DNA of 64,000 bases from Erpobdella octoculata (GCA_963978895.1 OZ022242.1:11436441-11500440); one strand, 5' to 3'; counted from the first letter of the stretch, positions 12,434 to 26,547 are shown. Made by a program: numbers and translations. The notes: generated by a model from the letters alone, not told the origin.

Positions 12434-12970
12434 CAGTGGCGTAGTGTAAAGGGGAGAAAGCGGAGCAATCTGCCCCGGGCGGCACTTTTTGTGGGGCATC
12501 AAATTTTCAAGAAAAAATTGTGTATATAAAATAAAAAAAGTAGTTTTTAGAAAATGTTGGGTAGATGTACCTCCGACTAACCCCCTCTCCCCCCTTCTGG
12601 GGGTTTTTTTTATAATAGTTTAAAGTCCTTTACACCAGGTGTTTTAAGACTGAAATTGCTGTATGTAGGAAGCAACTAAATACTTCCTGTCGTGGACCAT
12701 AATTTTAACTTTTCCCACCTTCTTTCTCCAGGCTTGGGACTGGCTTGCAAATGCAAGGCGGAGTTTCTTCTGGTGGTCATAAGCTATTTTTAGAGGGAAA
12801 AGTGTTTAGAGTTTGAGAAAATTTTTAGAAAATAGACCTCCGCCTACCCCTCCACGATCATCAGCTATTTTTGGAGGTAAAAAAGTGTATACGGTTTTAG
12901 AAACCTTTTTGAAGAAATTCATAAAAATGCCTGACTCCCCCAAGGAATTGCTAAATAAGGCTCCTGGCAT
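12434..12970 (+). repeat. Degenerate hAT-like terminus plus CCTCC..GTCATCAGC tandem motif
   Basis: It begins CAGTGGCGTAGTG, typical of hAT-family ends, then carries repeats of a motif 'gacctccgcctacccc...atcatcagctatttttggagg'. The same motif appears at about 61800-61870 and 62890-63050. No matching right terminus or TSD was found, so this is a decayed or truncated copy. Not coding. Confidence 0.5.
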
Positions 12971-13786
12971 ATATATCCATTATAAAGAATCAAATTTCAG
13001 TACTGATTATTAACGCTTGAGTAACAACAGAAAGACAGTGCCTCGACGTTGATATACGAGATGTGTGTTTATAATATAATTTATTTTTTATAACAGCTCG
13101 CAAGTTGTTTACGTTTTTGTATCTTTGGCAAATGCGTTTCGTTAACGTTAGTACGAGACAGGAGAAAGACAATTGATAAACAGGTGAAATGGATATTTAA
13201 AACTTCTATTGTTTATCTTAAGTCGGGTGTAATTATGTAATTACATTATTACATCAACAAATGTAAACAATTAAACTCGAGTGAATAAATTAATGTCAAG
13301 TCTCAGCACGTTCATTGCATTTTACATAATGCAAGTAATTTCTTTAATGCGTTTAATTTTAACATGCTGACATCTCCAGCTTCAATAACGAGGCCAATCG
13401 AGTCACGTATTTGTCGGTACATGTGTTGTTATGCTTGTGTGTGTGTGTGTTTGTATGCTTGTGTAGGTATGTGTGTTGGTATGGTTGTGTGGGATCACCC
13501 GTCCTCAAATAAAAAAATATATTTTCTGAAAGTTATATAATATTTTTCAGCAAAATTATTGAAGTTGATTTAATTGACAAATATTTTTTTAACGAGACCT
13601 TTCAAGGATGCATCTGGAAAGATTTTACGCCAATAAGCAATCCGGAGATGATTAGAAGATATAAATGCTTCTTTTGATTGGCACGTTTCCTATGTCAATG
13701 TGAATGTGGAGGTTTGTGCGTGTATAACTGTGTGTATGTGTTTGTTAGTGTCTGTGAGTGTGTGTGTGTTTGTGTGTGTGTGTGTC

Positions 13787-13864
<78 letters not shown>

Positions 13865-14393
13865 AATGCATGTATTACTTCACTCCAGTTTATGGCACTC
13901 TAAAAAAACGTTGTGATTTACTTCATCACCGTGAGGAGACCAAAGACAAGGTAGGTGCTTTCAATGCCCCTCTTCACTCTTGCTAGAACTAGTGGCAATG
14001 CCGACCAAGCTCAAGAGGCTGGTGGACAGGTGCAGACCAGTGTGCCAAAGGTGCAGCAGTTGTATTAAATTGAAGCCACGTAAGAAAGCAAATAATTGGA
14101 TGAGTAGAATTTTCTCATTTTTAGTAATTCATTTTTCACGTTTCTTCTCTCTCAACTACGTTACGTAAATATTTAATGAGTGTGTCAAAACGTGACAGGT
14201 ACAACACGAAATTAATTTCACATTTAAAGTTCTTGTGTTTCATGACGTACTACAACACAGCACTCAAAACGCATTTAATATTTGGTAATCTCTCACCAAG
14301 AATCTAAACCACTGATAGCATAGTCATTGAACAAACAGATAATTTTTGTTTTGAAGTAAACTAACTAAATAGCGTTGTTGTGTATATAGATAT
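12971..14393. other. Intergenic sequence with (GT)n tracts
   Basis: Holds interrupted GT repeats (about 13435-13490 and 13725-13862). The segment 13870-14090 has splice-like signals (AAG|GTAGGT near 13950, TGCTAG near 13986) and short open frames, but no recognisable protein; the putative intron would be only about 40 bp, so I do not call exons. Confidence 0.5.
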
Positions 14394-15863
14394 ACTAGCA
14401 GTGCCCGTAGCGGCTTCGCTCGCATAAAATTAGAGAATTTGAACCGTGCATACATAGTAGAGTACTGCACGGATTAATTTTTTAGGTCTCGGCTCGGCCC
14501 GTCGACAACTTGGCCCAGCCCGTTTCAAAAACCGAAATTCCAGGCCCGGCACGGCCCGTCTAATATGGGCCCGGCCCGTTATTACAGGCCTAGAAGTTCT
14601 ATATACTTGATGAAAAACTTCGGCCCGTCCCACCTTGACTTCAGGTTTAACCCGGCCCGTCTGAACACCCTAAAATCACTAAAATGTCTATATACTTGGT
14701 TAAAAATCTCGGCCCGTCCCACCTTGATTTAAGGTTTGGGCAGGGCCGTCTGAAGACCCTAAAATAACGGCTTGGCCCGTCCGTCCGGTGATAAACTGAA
14801 CTCATCTACTTTTAACCGGCACAAAACCTCAAAATACTAATTTTCACATCTGTAGCACTTACAGTTTTTGAGTAGCAGTTATTTTAAAATCAAATAACCC
14901 TTTTTCCACTTCAAATTTGAGGTCCTGGAAACCAAATTTTCAAAAAATGGTGAAACACGTATATCATTATTTTTAGAGTAGAAACTAAATACTAATTTAA
15001 CTTTTGTTGCATTTACAGTTTTTGAGTAGCAGTTACTTTAAAAACCAAGTAACCCTATTTTCCACCCTATATTTGAAGTCCTGGAAACCAAATTTTCAAA
15101 AAATGGTAAAACCCGTATATCATTATTTCTGTAGTAGAAACCAAATGCTAATTTTTACTCCTGTAGCATCTACAGGTTTCGAGTAGCAGTTACATTAAAA
15201 ACCAAATAACCTTTTTTTCCATCCCACATTTAAGGTCCTGGAAACCAAATTTTTAAAAAATGGTAAAACACGTATATCTTTATTTTTAGAATAGAAACTA
15301 AATACTAATTTTTACATCTGTGGTATTTACAGTTTTTGAGTAGCAGTTACTTTAAAAAACAAATACCCTTATTTTCCACCCCACATTTGAAGTCCTGGAA
15401 ACCAAATTTTCAAAAAATGCTGAAACACGTATTTCATTATTTTTGGAGTAAAAACTAAATACTAATTTTTACTCCTGTAGCATTCACAGTTTTTGAGTAG
15501 TAGCTACTTTAAAAACCAAATAACCCAATTTTCCAACCCACATTTGAGGTCCGGGAAACTGAATTTTTAAAAAATGGTGAAACACGTATCTTTTTATTTT
15601 TCAAGAAGAATCTATATACCAAATTTCAAAATTTCCTCATTTTTGGTTTTCGAGATATACATTGTTTTAGAAAAAAAGTTTGTTTTCCAGTTTCTTCCGC
15701 TCAGGAGCAAAATTTTTAAAAATCCTTTCTTAGCGGATGCTTACGCAATAAAAGTAATATAAGTTACAAATTTCACGTTTCTATGATGAGGCGTTTGAGC
15801 TCGGCGTTGATTATCAGTCAGTCAGTCAGTCAGTCAGGACATGTTCTTTTATATATATAGATA
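14394..15863 (+). mobile_element. 157-bp-core non-autonomous element, copy 3 (solo, apparently complete)
   Basis: Starts ACTAGCAGTGCCCGTAGCGG at 14394 and has the CGGCCCG head to about 14800. Five core units follow, marked by 'gagtag' at 14870, 15024, 15181, 15338 and 15495 (spacing 154, 157, 157, 157). Then come the AAAGTAATATAAG tail, a short (CAGT)n at about 15816-15836, 'gacatgttctttt' and the TATATATAGATA end at 15863. It is flanked on the left by TATATAGATAT, similar to its own terminus. This copy best defines the element boundaries. Confidence 0.85.
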
Positions 15864-15958
15864 AATATTTCATAAATTTCATCGCCATCGCTTTATCATC
15901 GTCATCATAGTCTTTCTTCTTCTTTATTATTGTCACTATTATCACCATCACCATCACC

Positions 15959-16157
<199 letters not shown>

Positions 16158-16334
16158 TAATAATAATACTTAGAATAATAATACCCATCACCACCATAGT
16201 CATCTTTTTATATATTTGAGTCATCATCGCTTTTCCTATTCTGTCACGCAATAAGAAGCATGGCGCGTTTAACCGCCACATTTCCTTTTTTGCTAAAGTA
16301 GCAAGAAGCATAGAATTGGGTGAAATAAACAGAT

Positions 16335-16505
16335 ATAAATATAAGTGTAAAAATAAAAATGAAAATAAAAATAGATATAAATATAAATGTAAATAAAAAT
16401 GTAAATATAAATGTAAATAAAAATGTAAATATAAATGTAAACGTATACGTAAACGTAGACGTAAATATACATATAAATGTAAATATAAATATAAATATAT
16501 ACATA
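16335..16505. repeat. Degenerate AAATGTAAATAT tandem repeat
   Basis: Roughly 6/12-bp repeats of AAAT(G/A)TAAATAT type; the open frames across it are low complexity. Confidence 0.8.
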
Positions 16506-16718
16506 TACATATTAATACATAGAGATAAACAAGAAGGAATTGTACAAACACACATCTGATCGAAAAATATGGCCGACTAAGTCTTCGGACGATGTTTGGT
16601 CATCTCGAAAACTTAAACACGACTGGCCAAATCCATGACGAATGCTTCCAGAAAACACTTCCGCTTTTTGCGAGCACGTGAAGTCATCTTGCGTTAAAAA
16701 TCGAAAAACATTTGATAA

Positions 16719-16808
16719 GAAAGAAGAAGGAGAAGGAGAAGAAGAAGAAGAAGAAGAAGAAGAAGAAGAAGAAGAAGAAGAAGAAAATGATGATGATGTT
16801 GATGATGG

Positions 16809-16902
<94 letters not shown>

Positions 16903-16992
16903 AACGATGATGATGACGAAGATGATGATGATGATGACGATAATGACGACGACGACGATGATGATGATGGTGGTGGTGGTGGTGATGACGAT
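16719..16992. repeat. (GAA)n followed by (GAT)n and (GGT)n
   Basis: A GAA tract (about 16737-16785) passes into a long GAT tract with GAC variants (about 16786-16970) and ends in GGT. The Glu/Asp-rich open reading frame spanning it has no other protein character and is rejected as a gene. Confidence 0.93.
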
Positions 16993-17471
16993 GATAATGA
17001 TGATGATGAGAATAATAAAGAAAAAGTAAAAAAATTAAAGAAATTAAGAAAATAATATAAAAATAAAGATGATGGAGATGAGGAGGAAGGAGAGAAAAAT
17101 GATAAAAATAAGAAATCGAAACGGCTTATGGATAGAGATGCGTGGTATTTTTTCTGTCACTAAACCCCTCGTGTTGTGCAATCTGTGACTTATATATCAT
17201 TCGTTTTTATCATCTATAAATATCCATAAATGGATGCTGCTCTTTTTCCCTGTTTTCATGGTAACGCTGTGTTGGCGTGGCTGCTATTACAAAAATGCAA
17301 CTTAGAGTTGTTTTGTTTAAAAGGCATTTTTAAATAACAAAATCAGTTAATATCTTTCAAAACTTTAAAACAAAAAATCGTCCAAAGTCATTATTTCAGT
17401 GTCAAAATTTCCTGACAAACTTGAGAAGGTTTCCAATATTAAAACATCAAAATATACTTGAATTTTCTTAC

Positions 17472-17638
17472 CTTAATGGTTTGACCCTTGTTTAAGATTA
17501 TGACCCACGGACAGTTGTTAGAGCCCACTCCGTATTTTGAGGCCACCGAACTGGAGACCCAGCCGTGAGATCCCCCGGGATGCCTGACCACTGCCATACC
17601 CTCCTTCTGACAGGTCTCCGAGTGCGGCAAGTGTTGAC
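17472..17638 (-). CDS. Exon 3 of lectin/CUB-like secreted protein gene (CUB-like domain start)
   Basis: The exon runs from an acceptor (ttgttaag, AG at 17640-17639) to a donor (AAG|GTAAGAAAAT at 17472/17471). It enters in phase 1 and leaves in phase 0, giving 55 codons (residues 134-188 of the model). Visible features are C142, then 'GSHGWVSSSVASKYGVGS', then 'NNCPWVI' with C175, then 'GQTIK'. The C-x-W-[VI] core followed by G-Q-x-I is typical of the first half of CUB-like domains, and animal proteins that follow a SUEL lectin domain with this module are known. The second half of the CUB fold, including its remaining cysteines, must be in a further exon below 17472 that I could not find. Codon use is richer in G/C at third positions than the surrounding DNA. 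Confidence 0.85.
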
Positions 17639-17763
17639 CTTAACAAAACCACAAACATTTTAAAGAAAATTATTCAACGATTAAAATACAAATTAAATAT
17701 CAACTGTAGGAGTTAGGCACGACCGGTTGTAAAATAAAGTAATTAAATAGAGACAGATAAAAG

Positions 17764-17950
<187 letters not shown>

Positions 17951-18738
17951 TAACGGATATGTATTAATTACATTTCATTTATTTATTTATTGCTTTTTTT
18001 GTTCAAATAACTGATAGATTTTTAGGATATTCATAAATGACTTTCTTGGTAGATCACAAAAATCTGAAATATTCCGTTCAGTTCTTTCGAAGTCTTCCAT
18101 CATTTGAAGTTGACGTGCCGCATGGTCGCATAATGTTCTGTCAGGACATCTTCCAGACCAAAAGTTTGGAATAAAACATTTCAATTTTTCACTTAAATGC
18201 ACGTAAGGTTGATTAATGCAAACAATATGTCATCAACTGGATTTGAAACAAGCATCGAGATATTGGTTCGTTGTCAGTCCAGAGAATAAAAATATTTTCT
18301 GCTTGCGCCTGTGTTGTTCTTAAGTTGTATTTGGGACTTGAAACGTCTTGTTACCACTGAAACAAGCGCAGGCTTACAAATTGCTTACGAATAAATGAAT
18401 GGATGATTGATAAACGAAGAAATGAATAAGTAAATCAATAAACAAACAAACAATAAAATATAACAATTTAATAAATTAATTTTTAAATATTAAAATTATA
18501 AATCGCAATAAAATGTTTTGCTATTTCTGAGATTTTTTATTCAAAAAATAATTAAATAAATATCAAAACAAATTATTTTATTTTTATTCGGGAAACAATT
18601 AATTAAAATCTATACATTTTGAATTACTTGTTAAAAGTGTTAATAAAACGCATTTAAAAATGTCATGAAAACATAACCGTGTTATGAACAGTTAACTCAA
18701 AAATTATAAATTTATCATTAATAAAATTCATATCATAC

Positions 18739-19023
18739 TTCTAACGCATTCGTAGTCGGCCTCTAGATAGGCCAGCAGATCCTTGGGACAGGGTTGCATT
18801 TTGTGCATGATTTCGTCAGGTATGGCCACGTAGCACATGTTCCTACCTGAACACTTGCGATCAACCTGGTAGAGCACACCTGTCCAGCATCCCACGAAAT
18901 AGTCCGACGTTACACACTCTCCCCTGGCCATTCTTCCGTACTTGGCAGACGTCATAAGAATGACATCATCAGGATCCGGGCACGTGACGTTGAAGGATTT
19001 CGGGAAGCAGTATTCACGAGGTT
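18739..19023 (-). CDS. Exon 2: SUEL / rhamnose-binding lectin domain
   Basis: A 285-bp exon lies between acceptor 'actttag' (AG at 19025-19024) and donor AGAA|GTATGA (GT at 18738-18737). It is phase 1 on both sides, a symmetrical module suited to exon shuffling. It encodes residues 39-132 with eight cysteines (C43, C52, C74, C83, C95, C101, C116, C130), the number expected of a galactose/rhamnose-binding SUEL domain. Signature pieces are 'YGR' (66-68), 'CSGRNMC' (95-101), 'PCPKDLLAYLEADYEC' (115-130) and a possible N-glycosylation site NVT at 49-51. In fish egg lectins the sugar site uses YGR and DPC..KYL motifs; here the second reads QPC..AYL, so sugar specificity may differ. The domain is probably extracellular. 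Confidence 0.93.
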
Positions 19024-21135
19024 CTAAAGTAATTGTAATAAATTTTTTAATAAATATGAATATTATTATATATTATTACGTCATTATCATTAGGTCAATC
19101 ACATTTGCGGACAGTTAAATGAATCAAACAGCTATCAGAGTAGGGACTGATAAAAATTTCCATATTTCGCTGAAATTCGCTTCTGCAAACTGAACTGAAT
19201 TGTTGAAAATTAGATAATAACTACAATTGAAAAAATTTTCATATTAAATTTTTTTTTAAGTTTAGAAAACAAATTCTGAACGGTAACAAGCTTCACAAAA
19301 CATAGCCTCGATGAAAACTGTATTTTTTCCAATCATTCTTTCAAATCAGTTCCAAGTTGGCCGTGAAAAATCTTGGCAAGTGAAAAAAAACTTCGTGAAG
19401 AATGGGACGACAAATCGATCATCTGGCTTGTCATGTCTTGAACATTAGGCAGCAAACTTTTCAAGAGATGACTCTCATCTCTTCTCTTCTTCGTCGGCGC
19501 GCGTGATCCATGAACTTGTCCGAACAATTCATGTGCGCAAGATTGGGCTTTTCCAATTCCAAAAGATCCTTTTTCGCTTTTGTTTTTCTAGTATTTTTTC
19601 ATTCTCCTTTCTGCAATAATTCTGTCCAATCGGGAAAAAATAAAATAAATTGTTCCTCATTTTCTTTCTTTCTTTTTTTTCTTAATGCCATCTTTCAATC
19701 TCTCAAGTCTTTTTTGTTGGTCTCGTGATCGCATGTGTCACTGCCAATGACTCAATCTCTGCCACTGTTTACAAGCCAATACATTGGATGAAAAAGAAAA
19801 AAAGACAAACCAAATTGGTTGAAGACAAAAAAGAGAGACATAGAAAAAGAGAGATCCATTAACGAAATTTCAAATCCACTGTTGAAGGCTTGAATCACCC
19901 CCCCCCCCACTTTAACACTCGTACATACATACATACATACATGCATATGAAAACAGGCCAACAAAAATACACACACACACACATTGAACACATAAGCACA
20001 CACACACGCGCAATTATTTTCTTTCTACTGCATTTTCACCTATTTTTGGGCACAAATTACGGCCAAAGTCATTAACGGCTTAAGCAAATTACGTTCGCCT
20101 TCTCCCTTAAGCCGGCACTTAAAAAAAAATTTCCCGCATCTTTTCTCTCCCCGCTTTGCCAGCTGCAGGCTGTACGGGACGTATATACTTTTTTTCTATT
20201 TCTTCTTTATTTAAAAAAGAGAAAAGTGTGGCTGGGAGGGGGTAGAAGGGAAATGGGTGAAAGAAGAAGTGGGGGTCGAAATGACCAACCATGGGATTAA
20301 CAAGCATCTATTAAAAGTCGATCCAGCTGACCAGCGAACAGATGCTGTCGAGGAGATGGCTCATATTTTTCCAGTTTCCTTCCTTTGCGTTTTTTCTTTT
20401 ATTCCTTCTATCTCAATCCACCCGAATACCCCCTACGTCCATCACTACCCTGCCTTCACTCGTCGTCATAAAAACAGCTTTATGGGACCCGCTACAAGCT
20501 GCATTCGATCAGTTTTAAATGGAAATGCCGCATTCAGTTATAAAGTCACTAGGTTTTTTTGTTTTAAAATAGATTTTTTTACCATGAAAGTTTCCGAGAC
20601 ATTTATTTAGAGTTTATAACTTTTAAATAGCCGGAGACGTAGAGTTGAAAGCGAATGTGTTGAGTTTTTGTAAAATTCGTAAAATATAAAATTTGATAGC
20701 GTAAAGTTCCTAAAAGCTTTCAACAGCTCTGACCGCAAGACGCACGCGTTTGAGTTGATGAACGAACAGAATTACGACTTTTCTTCCTTTTTCTAGCACA
20801 GACACAACGCAAGAAGTAATCCCGGCCAATCGATTGAAGCCTTTGTGTGCGTTTAATCCAATTACATTCTCATCTCTTCCTCTCCTCAATAGAACACATC
20901 ACGAGCCACAAATTTATCAAATTTTTCTCCACAAGAAACAAGACCCTCTCTCGTGTATCATGTCCTCCTTTAATGAGGAATATCTTCTCTCTTTTTTCTT
21001 CACATTTCTTTGTTTTTTTCTACCTTTTATGCCGTCTTCTTTGTTTTTTTCAACCCTCTATCCTCCTATTTTTAAAAGTTTTTTTAACATTCTCTTTCCA
21101 TCTTCTTTTTTCTCTTTCTTTTTATTTTTGTAATA
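19024..21135. other. Intron 1 (3' portion), no additional exon proven
   Basis: AT-rich intronic DNA. A minus-strand open stretch at about 19330-19527 (Ser/Lys/Arg-rich) has a protein-like composition but no convincing splice signals, so it is not called. A poly-C/G tract (about 19897-19909), a short ATAC tetranucleotide run (about 19924-19943) and CA repeats (19970-20010) are present. Confidence 0.5.
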
Positions 21136-21630
21136 TGCATGACACATGCCCCCTATCTTATGTTCTATATATGTATGACACATGGTCCCATCTTATGTTC
21201 TATATATGTATGACACATGGTCCCATCTTATGTTCTATATATGTATGACACATGGTCCCATCTTTAAGATGACATCTTATGTTCAATATATGCACGACAT
21301 ATGCCTTCGCCTTTTGTTCTATATATGCAAGACAGATGTTCTCATCTTATCCTCTATATATGCCCAATACGTGGTCCCATTTTATGCTCTATATATGAAC
21401 AACACAAGCCCCATCCTAAGTTCTATACATGCACGACACGTATACTCCCCTTATGTTCTATATATGCACGACACCTGGTCCCAACGTATGTTCTATATAT
21501 ATATATGCAGGACACATGGCCTTACCTTATGTTCTATATATATGCAGGACACATGATCCCGTCGTATGTTCTATATATGCACGACACATGGATTTTCTTA
21601 TGTTCTATATATGCACGACACATGCGCCTC
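21136..21630. repeat. Minisatellite of about 36 bp, roughly 13-14 copies
   Basis: Each unit reads roughly 'cttatgttctatatatg' plus 'yaygacacatggtcccat', with length changes in the TATA part (21492-21506 and 21535-21543). All three plus-strand frames stay partly open because stops are rare in the unit; these frames are not genes. It sits in intron 1 of the lectin gene. Confidence 0.9.
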
Positions 21631-22721
21631 CTTAAACATAAAAAAAGTAGATAGAGAATTTATGACGAAATCTCTGCCAGGTTGTAAACTGTCCATTACA
21701 CGCTCGTAACTTTGATGAGCCACAAAGACACAAGACAAAATAAAACCGTGATGGCAAGGGAACGAGCGAAACCTCATAAAACTTGCTAAATATATATATA
21801 TATATACAAGCATATTGCATTGACTAAATTTAGGAATAATAAAAAAATGCTGGCAATTAGTCTCATCACTATCATCTCCACATGGTCCAGGTTTGACGCC
21901 ATAGATGAGGGCATCGTTACACTAGCGAATTGTCATTCCGCACATGCATATTCATGATTTTATAAAAAGATTTTTCTCTTTCTTTTTGCTTTTTATCTCT
22001 GCCTCTCTCTTTTCTCTCTCTTACCTCAAGGGAGACGGCAGACCGTGGAAAGATTTATTCACGATTTGACGCTGACGAAATTGAAGCCCTGCATACCCCA
22101 CCAATCATTCGCCTGACAAATTTGTCTCGTGAACTTTTTTCTTTATCTCTTTTTTGCTTTTTTCCTCTTTTTCTTTCTATCTCTTTTTTTCTCTCTCTCT
22201 TCTTATCTTTTTTCTATTAATTATTTTTTAGAAATCTCCATTTCATTTCTTTGTCTTTTTCCTTTTGGTCGCAATTTTTGTGGTTTTTTTTTCAAATGCA
22301 CGAAGAAATAAAGAAAACAAACGTTATAAAAATATAAATTCCAGAACTAAATGTTTGTCCAAGTTTATTAAGTCAGGGTTGCATATAGGGTTGTTACAGT
22401 TACTGAATCGGAAAACTGTAACAACTCTAGTTGCATAATAACTTTTGTGCGCTACCCGAATTTAGGTTAACACAATAGACATCGGTTTTGATACGATTGT
22501 CATCGCCACCACCACCACCACCACCATCATCATCGTCGTGATTAATTAGTTCAGTCAATCCTTCAAAAAGTAAAAAAATATCTTTTCTTCGATTACCCCT
22601 GTTACGCCACCCTTTTCTACCCTGAAAAACTTTATACAATTTTATCTAACATCCAGGAAACTGATGAATTTTCACTATCTCTCTCTCTCTTTCTCTCTGT
22701 CTCTCTCTCTCTCTCTCCTCT

Positions 22722-22784
<63 letters not shown>

Positions 22785-25700
22785 CTATTCAAGACATTTC
22801 CACATTTTCCACAGAGCGGCAAATTAAAGACATAATTCCCCGATAAAGAGACGCATAATAACTCCCAGGAATGAATGGTTTTCGCCACTGACGACAAGAC
22901 GAAGAAACATCTTGCAACTCATCAAACCATCGTCTGTCCCTTTTCCCTCTCAACTCAACAGCCCCCCAACTTCAAAACACCCACCAATACATCATATCGC
23001 TTTGTTCCTCGGCGAATTATTTATTCACGACTATATTTATTTAATGAATATCTTCCTTTTCCCTCATCTCCTCATTATTCCTTTTATCTTCTTTGTATTC
23101 CAATATTTTATTGCTTTAAATAATTTTAACTATTTTATTATTATTTATTCTTTCTTAACGACATCTTGAAATTTTTTTGGAAAATATTTATTTTTCTCAA
23201 TTCAGCTCTCCATTCTTTTCTCGATTTTTCTACCTGAGATAAGATCTTGGTGCTCTAAGAAAATCTTAAATTAGAAATAATCGAATGCAAAATTAAGTGA
23301 CATTTCTTTATTTATCACTCTAATAAATTACACTCCTTCGACTGGTTACAACTGAGTTAATTGCATAAAATTGTTTACACGAAAACAGCACTTAAAGACA
23401 TTCTGACTCTTTTACCCATTTTTCTTTCTTCCTTCGGCCACCCTCTTCCCCCCTCCCTCCCTCCCCACACCACGCATGCGAAAGGTCGCGTGAAGTGTCA
23501 GCAGATGAAGTTTAATCCGATATTGTGGTGCGTTAAAAGATTACGACATTTCCCCAAAATGGTTTCTTTTCTGACTCACCTTTCAGACGCATCGACCTTT
23601 CCAGATGAAACTAATTTCCACTTTTCCACTTTTCTATTTTTACTGTAATTTTCTTGTTTCTTGCTTTTCAAGTTTTAATTTAAAGTTTTCAAATCTACTT
23701 TTTTTCTTGTGTTTTCGTGAGTTCCACCAGAATTATAAAAAAAACAGCAGCATTCTCGGTTAGGTGGTAATCATCTTATTCTACGGAGCCGTCTAATTAT
23801 CTTCATACACGGAAATTTTTCTATTCTTTTCGGCATGGCACATATTTGCAATTCGGAAATTTGTCTTTTCCTTTTTTGTTCTACTGTGTGCTGTGTGCGT
23901 GTGTGATGCGTGTGCTGTGAGCGAATGTACGTGCAAAATCACAAGAAAGGCATGAACAATGAGTTGGAAAAACCCGCACAGCAACACTGGTGAATCCAGA
24001 ATGAAATGGAAAAAACAGAGTTGGACAAAGACTCACTGTTTCGCAAGTCAATTCACAAAAGTTAAAAAAATGTGTTGACTAGCAGAATAAACTTGAAGAT
24101 GCAAGATGCACGACTCCATAATACAAACTTTGTAATACAAACTCTATAATACAAACTCTGTAATACAAATGTGAGAATGAATCAAAATTCATAATTTTAG
24201 AATAGATGGAAGGGTAGAATAGAGAGCAACTTTTTAGTCTCTTTCTCTTTCTTTGTCTATCTTCCTATTTCTTTATCTTCTTCTTCCTTTTTCTAAGGTA
24301 ATTTGGTTAACTTAATAAATTTAGAATTTGTCTAAGTTGCGTAATAATCAGCTTTCATGTGCAGATATTAAAAATTAACTATTATCACTTATCTCATAAC
24401 CATAAGCGTTATATAAATAAATACGTAACAAATTTTAATGTTTTTTACACTTTTATTTCACTTAGTCGTGGAGTCTGCTACAGGTTAATCTTGTATTCGA
24501 TGTTTCACTTACTTCCCGTTTTTAGATTGAGCTGAAATGCTGCTTGCGTATTAGTTTTCGATGTTAAAATGTAATTTAATTATCAAAAATAGATTACTTT
24601 AAAGTGTTTTCTATATTTCGCTGGGGCGCAAATTTCTACTGGTGTAATCTTTGAGCATAAATAAATATAGTAAATAAGTAGCGGTCGTGGAAGAAGGAAG
24701 AGACGATCGTGCCAGGAACCCAACGTATTAAATGTCTAGACTTAAAAACCTAACCATGATCACCACATTTGTCCTTTAACAATCAAATAAGCAGCCAAGA
24801 CACACACTGTTGTGTTCAAAGTTGTTCAAAGTTCTAAACATGTTCCTTTTACAACTTTGTCTTGATATGCAAATAAAGCAAATTTTTAATAAATTATTTT
24901 TCAACCTATAGTTTAAAAAATAAAAATTTATTAAGTGTACAAAAAAATGTTTTCAAACCAAACTTTTTTGCTTCTTTCGGAAGATAAAAGCGTTGGGCGT
25001 TAGTCGAATATATAAAAATTGATCACAGATTATTGCTATTGCGCCCATCGCTTTTATTTTTTCAACAAAATTTTATTTACCTAGTACACTTAATATTACT
25101 GTTAGGTTTTTAGTATATTTTTATATAAGCGTTTTTAAAAACATTCAATTTTAATTTTCTATAATTTAGTGTTAAACAAATTTTTTAATCGATTAGCCTA
25201 GACATCATATTTTTTATCATGTTTATTTATTTAAGTGTATTGTATTTATTATAACTTAATTCATTTGTAGCTTCACATTCTGTATGTGTGAACTTCAAAT
25301 TCTAGCCACTGGTGTAAGCTTTTCTTACTTATGTGTTTTTCTATGCTTAAATTTTTTTTCATTAAATTTGAAAACGGATTATTGTATTGATTGTCACCAA
25401 ACATACACCTGCATGCAAAAAATCAACTTTTTAAAAACATTGAAAGTGCCTTAAGAATGCTTTAAAAAATTCAATGATGAAACAAACAATTAAAAGTGAA
25501 AGATAATATAAGCGTTGTAAAAAAAAATACGTCTAACGACAATTATCTGTTTATAGAAGTAAAAAATAAAGAATGTTTTCTAATCTGGGAAAAAGGGGAA
25601 ACCCCTAGTTTTCTCAAATTCACAGAAACACAAAATTGATTTTATTAAGAAGTGAAAAATAATTAAAATAAAAAGAGAAAAATAGAAACGACTCTAATGT

Positions 25701-26393
25701 CCCCATTAAATTTGTTTGACGGCCACCAAAACACCAAAGGGCATCACAGAATTTTTCAACCTTAATTGACTAATAATGGTTCATAGTGTTGACTGATAAG
25801 TAACATTGCAATTTCTTTGTTTCTTTAACTACCACGTAATGTCATTATTGTTATATATGTTATCAAAAAATAGATTGAGAAGAAATGCTATTATATTTAA
25901 TGAATAATGACTCACCATTGATTAAACTTACCTTTTTATAAAAAAAAATAAACTACGTTGCTCAATCGTACTCTCAATGGCTTGCATTTTAATATAAACA
26001 GAACTAAAATTTAAGTGGGCTAAAGTTTTTCATTTATTTTTTTGTGCTATTTCTCTTATTTTATATCTTTTTTGATACTTTCTTATATAACTTGGAAGAA
26101 GTGCTGAAATGAGTGCTGGTTTAGCTATTTTAATTTAAGGTCTGAGCAATTCCATTAAGCACAGAAATTTATTCACTGTTATTTTTACATAAATAAGTAA
26201 TTAGCTGGTGCAGTCGCGAAATTGTTTGGCGGAAATTGTCTAAATAAAATGATATAATCAGCCTGTTTTAATCAATAATTAATTTTTATTCGGGTTAACA
26301 AATGAAATTACAAAGCAGAAGCTCTCCGTAGAAGATGTTGATTGGCTTAATCGAAGAAATGCTCCGCTGAACAAATTGTATTCATAGAGAGGT
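21631..26393. other. Intron 1 (middle portion) with simple repeats
   Basis: AT-rich sequence with pyrimidine-rich tracts. A (CT)n array lies at about 22678-22782, and a 16-bp 'taatacaaactctg' tandem (about four units) at 24117-24170. I saw no exon with splice signals and recognisable protein. Confidence 0.55.

Positions 26394-26547
<154 letters not shown>

Noticed and set aside
13870..14090. Two apparent plus-strand exons with GTAGGT and TGCTAG signals
   Set aside because: The intron between them would be about 40 bp and neither piece resembles a known protein.
16642..17055. Acidic Asp/Glu-rich protein
   Set aside because: Almost entirely (GAA)n and (GAT)n; opposite and shifted frames are open too.
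17987..18236. Possible alternative last exon in intron 2 of the lectin gene
   Set aside because: A Cys-containing minus-strand frame and an AG at 18238-18237 exist. The frame compatible with exon 2 closes after 14 codons, and the longer frame needs the wrong phase.
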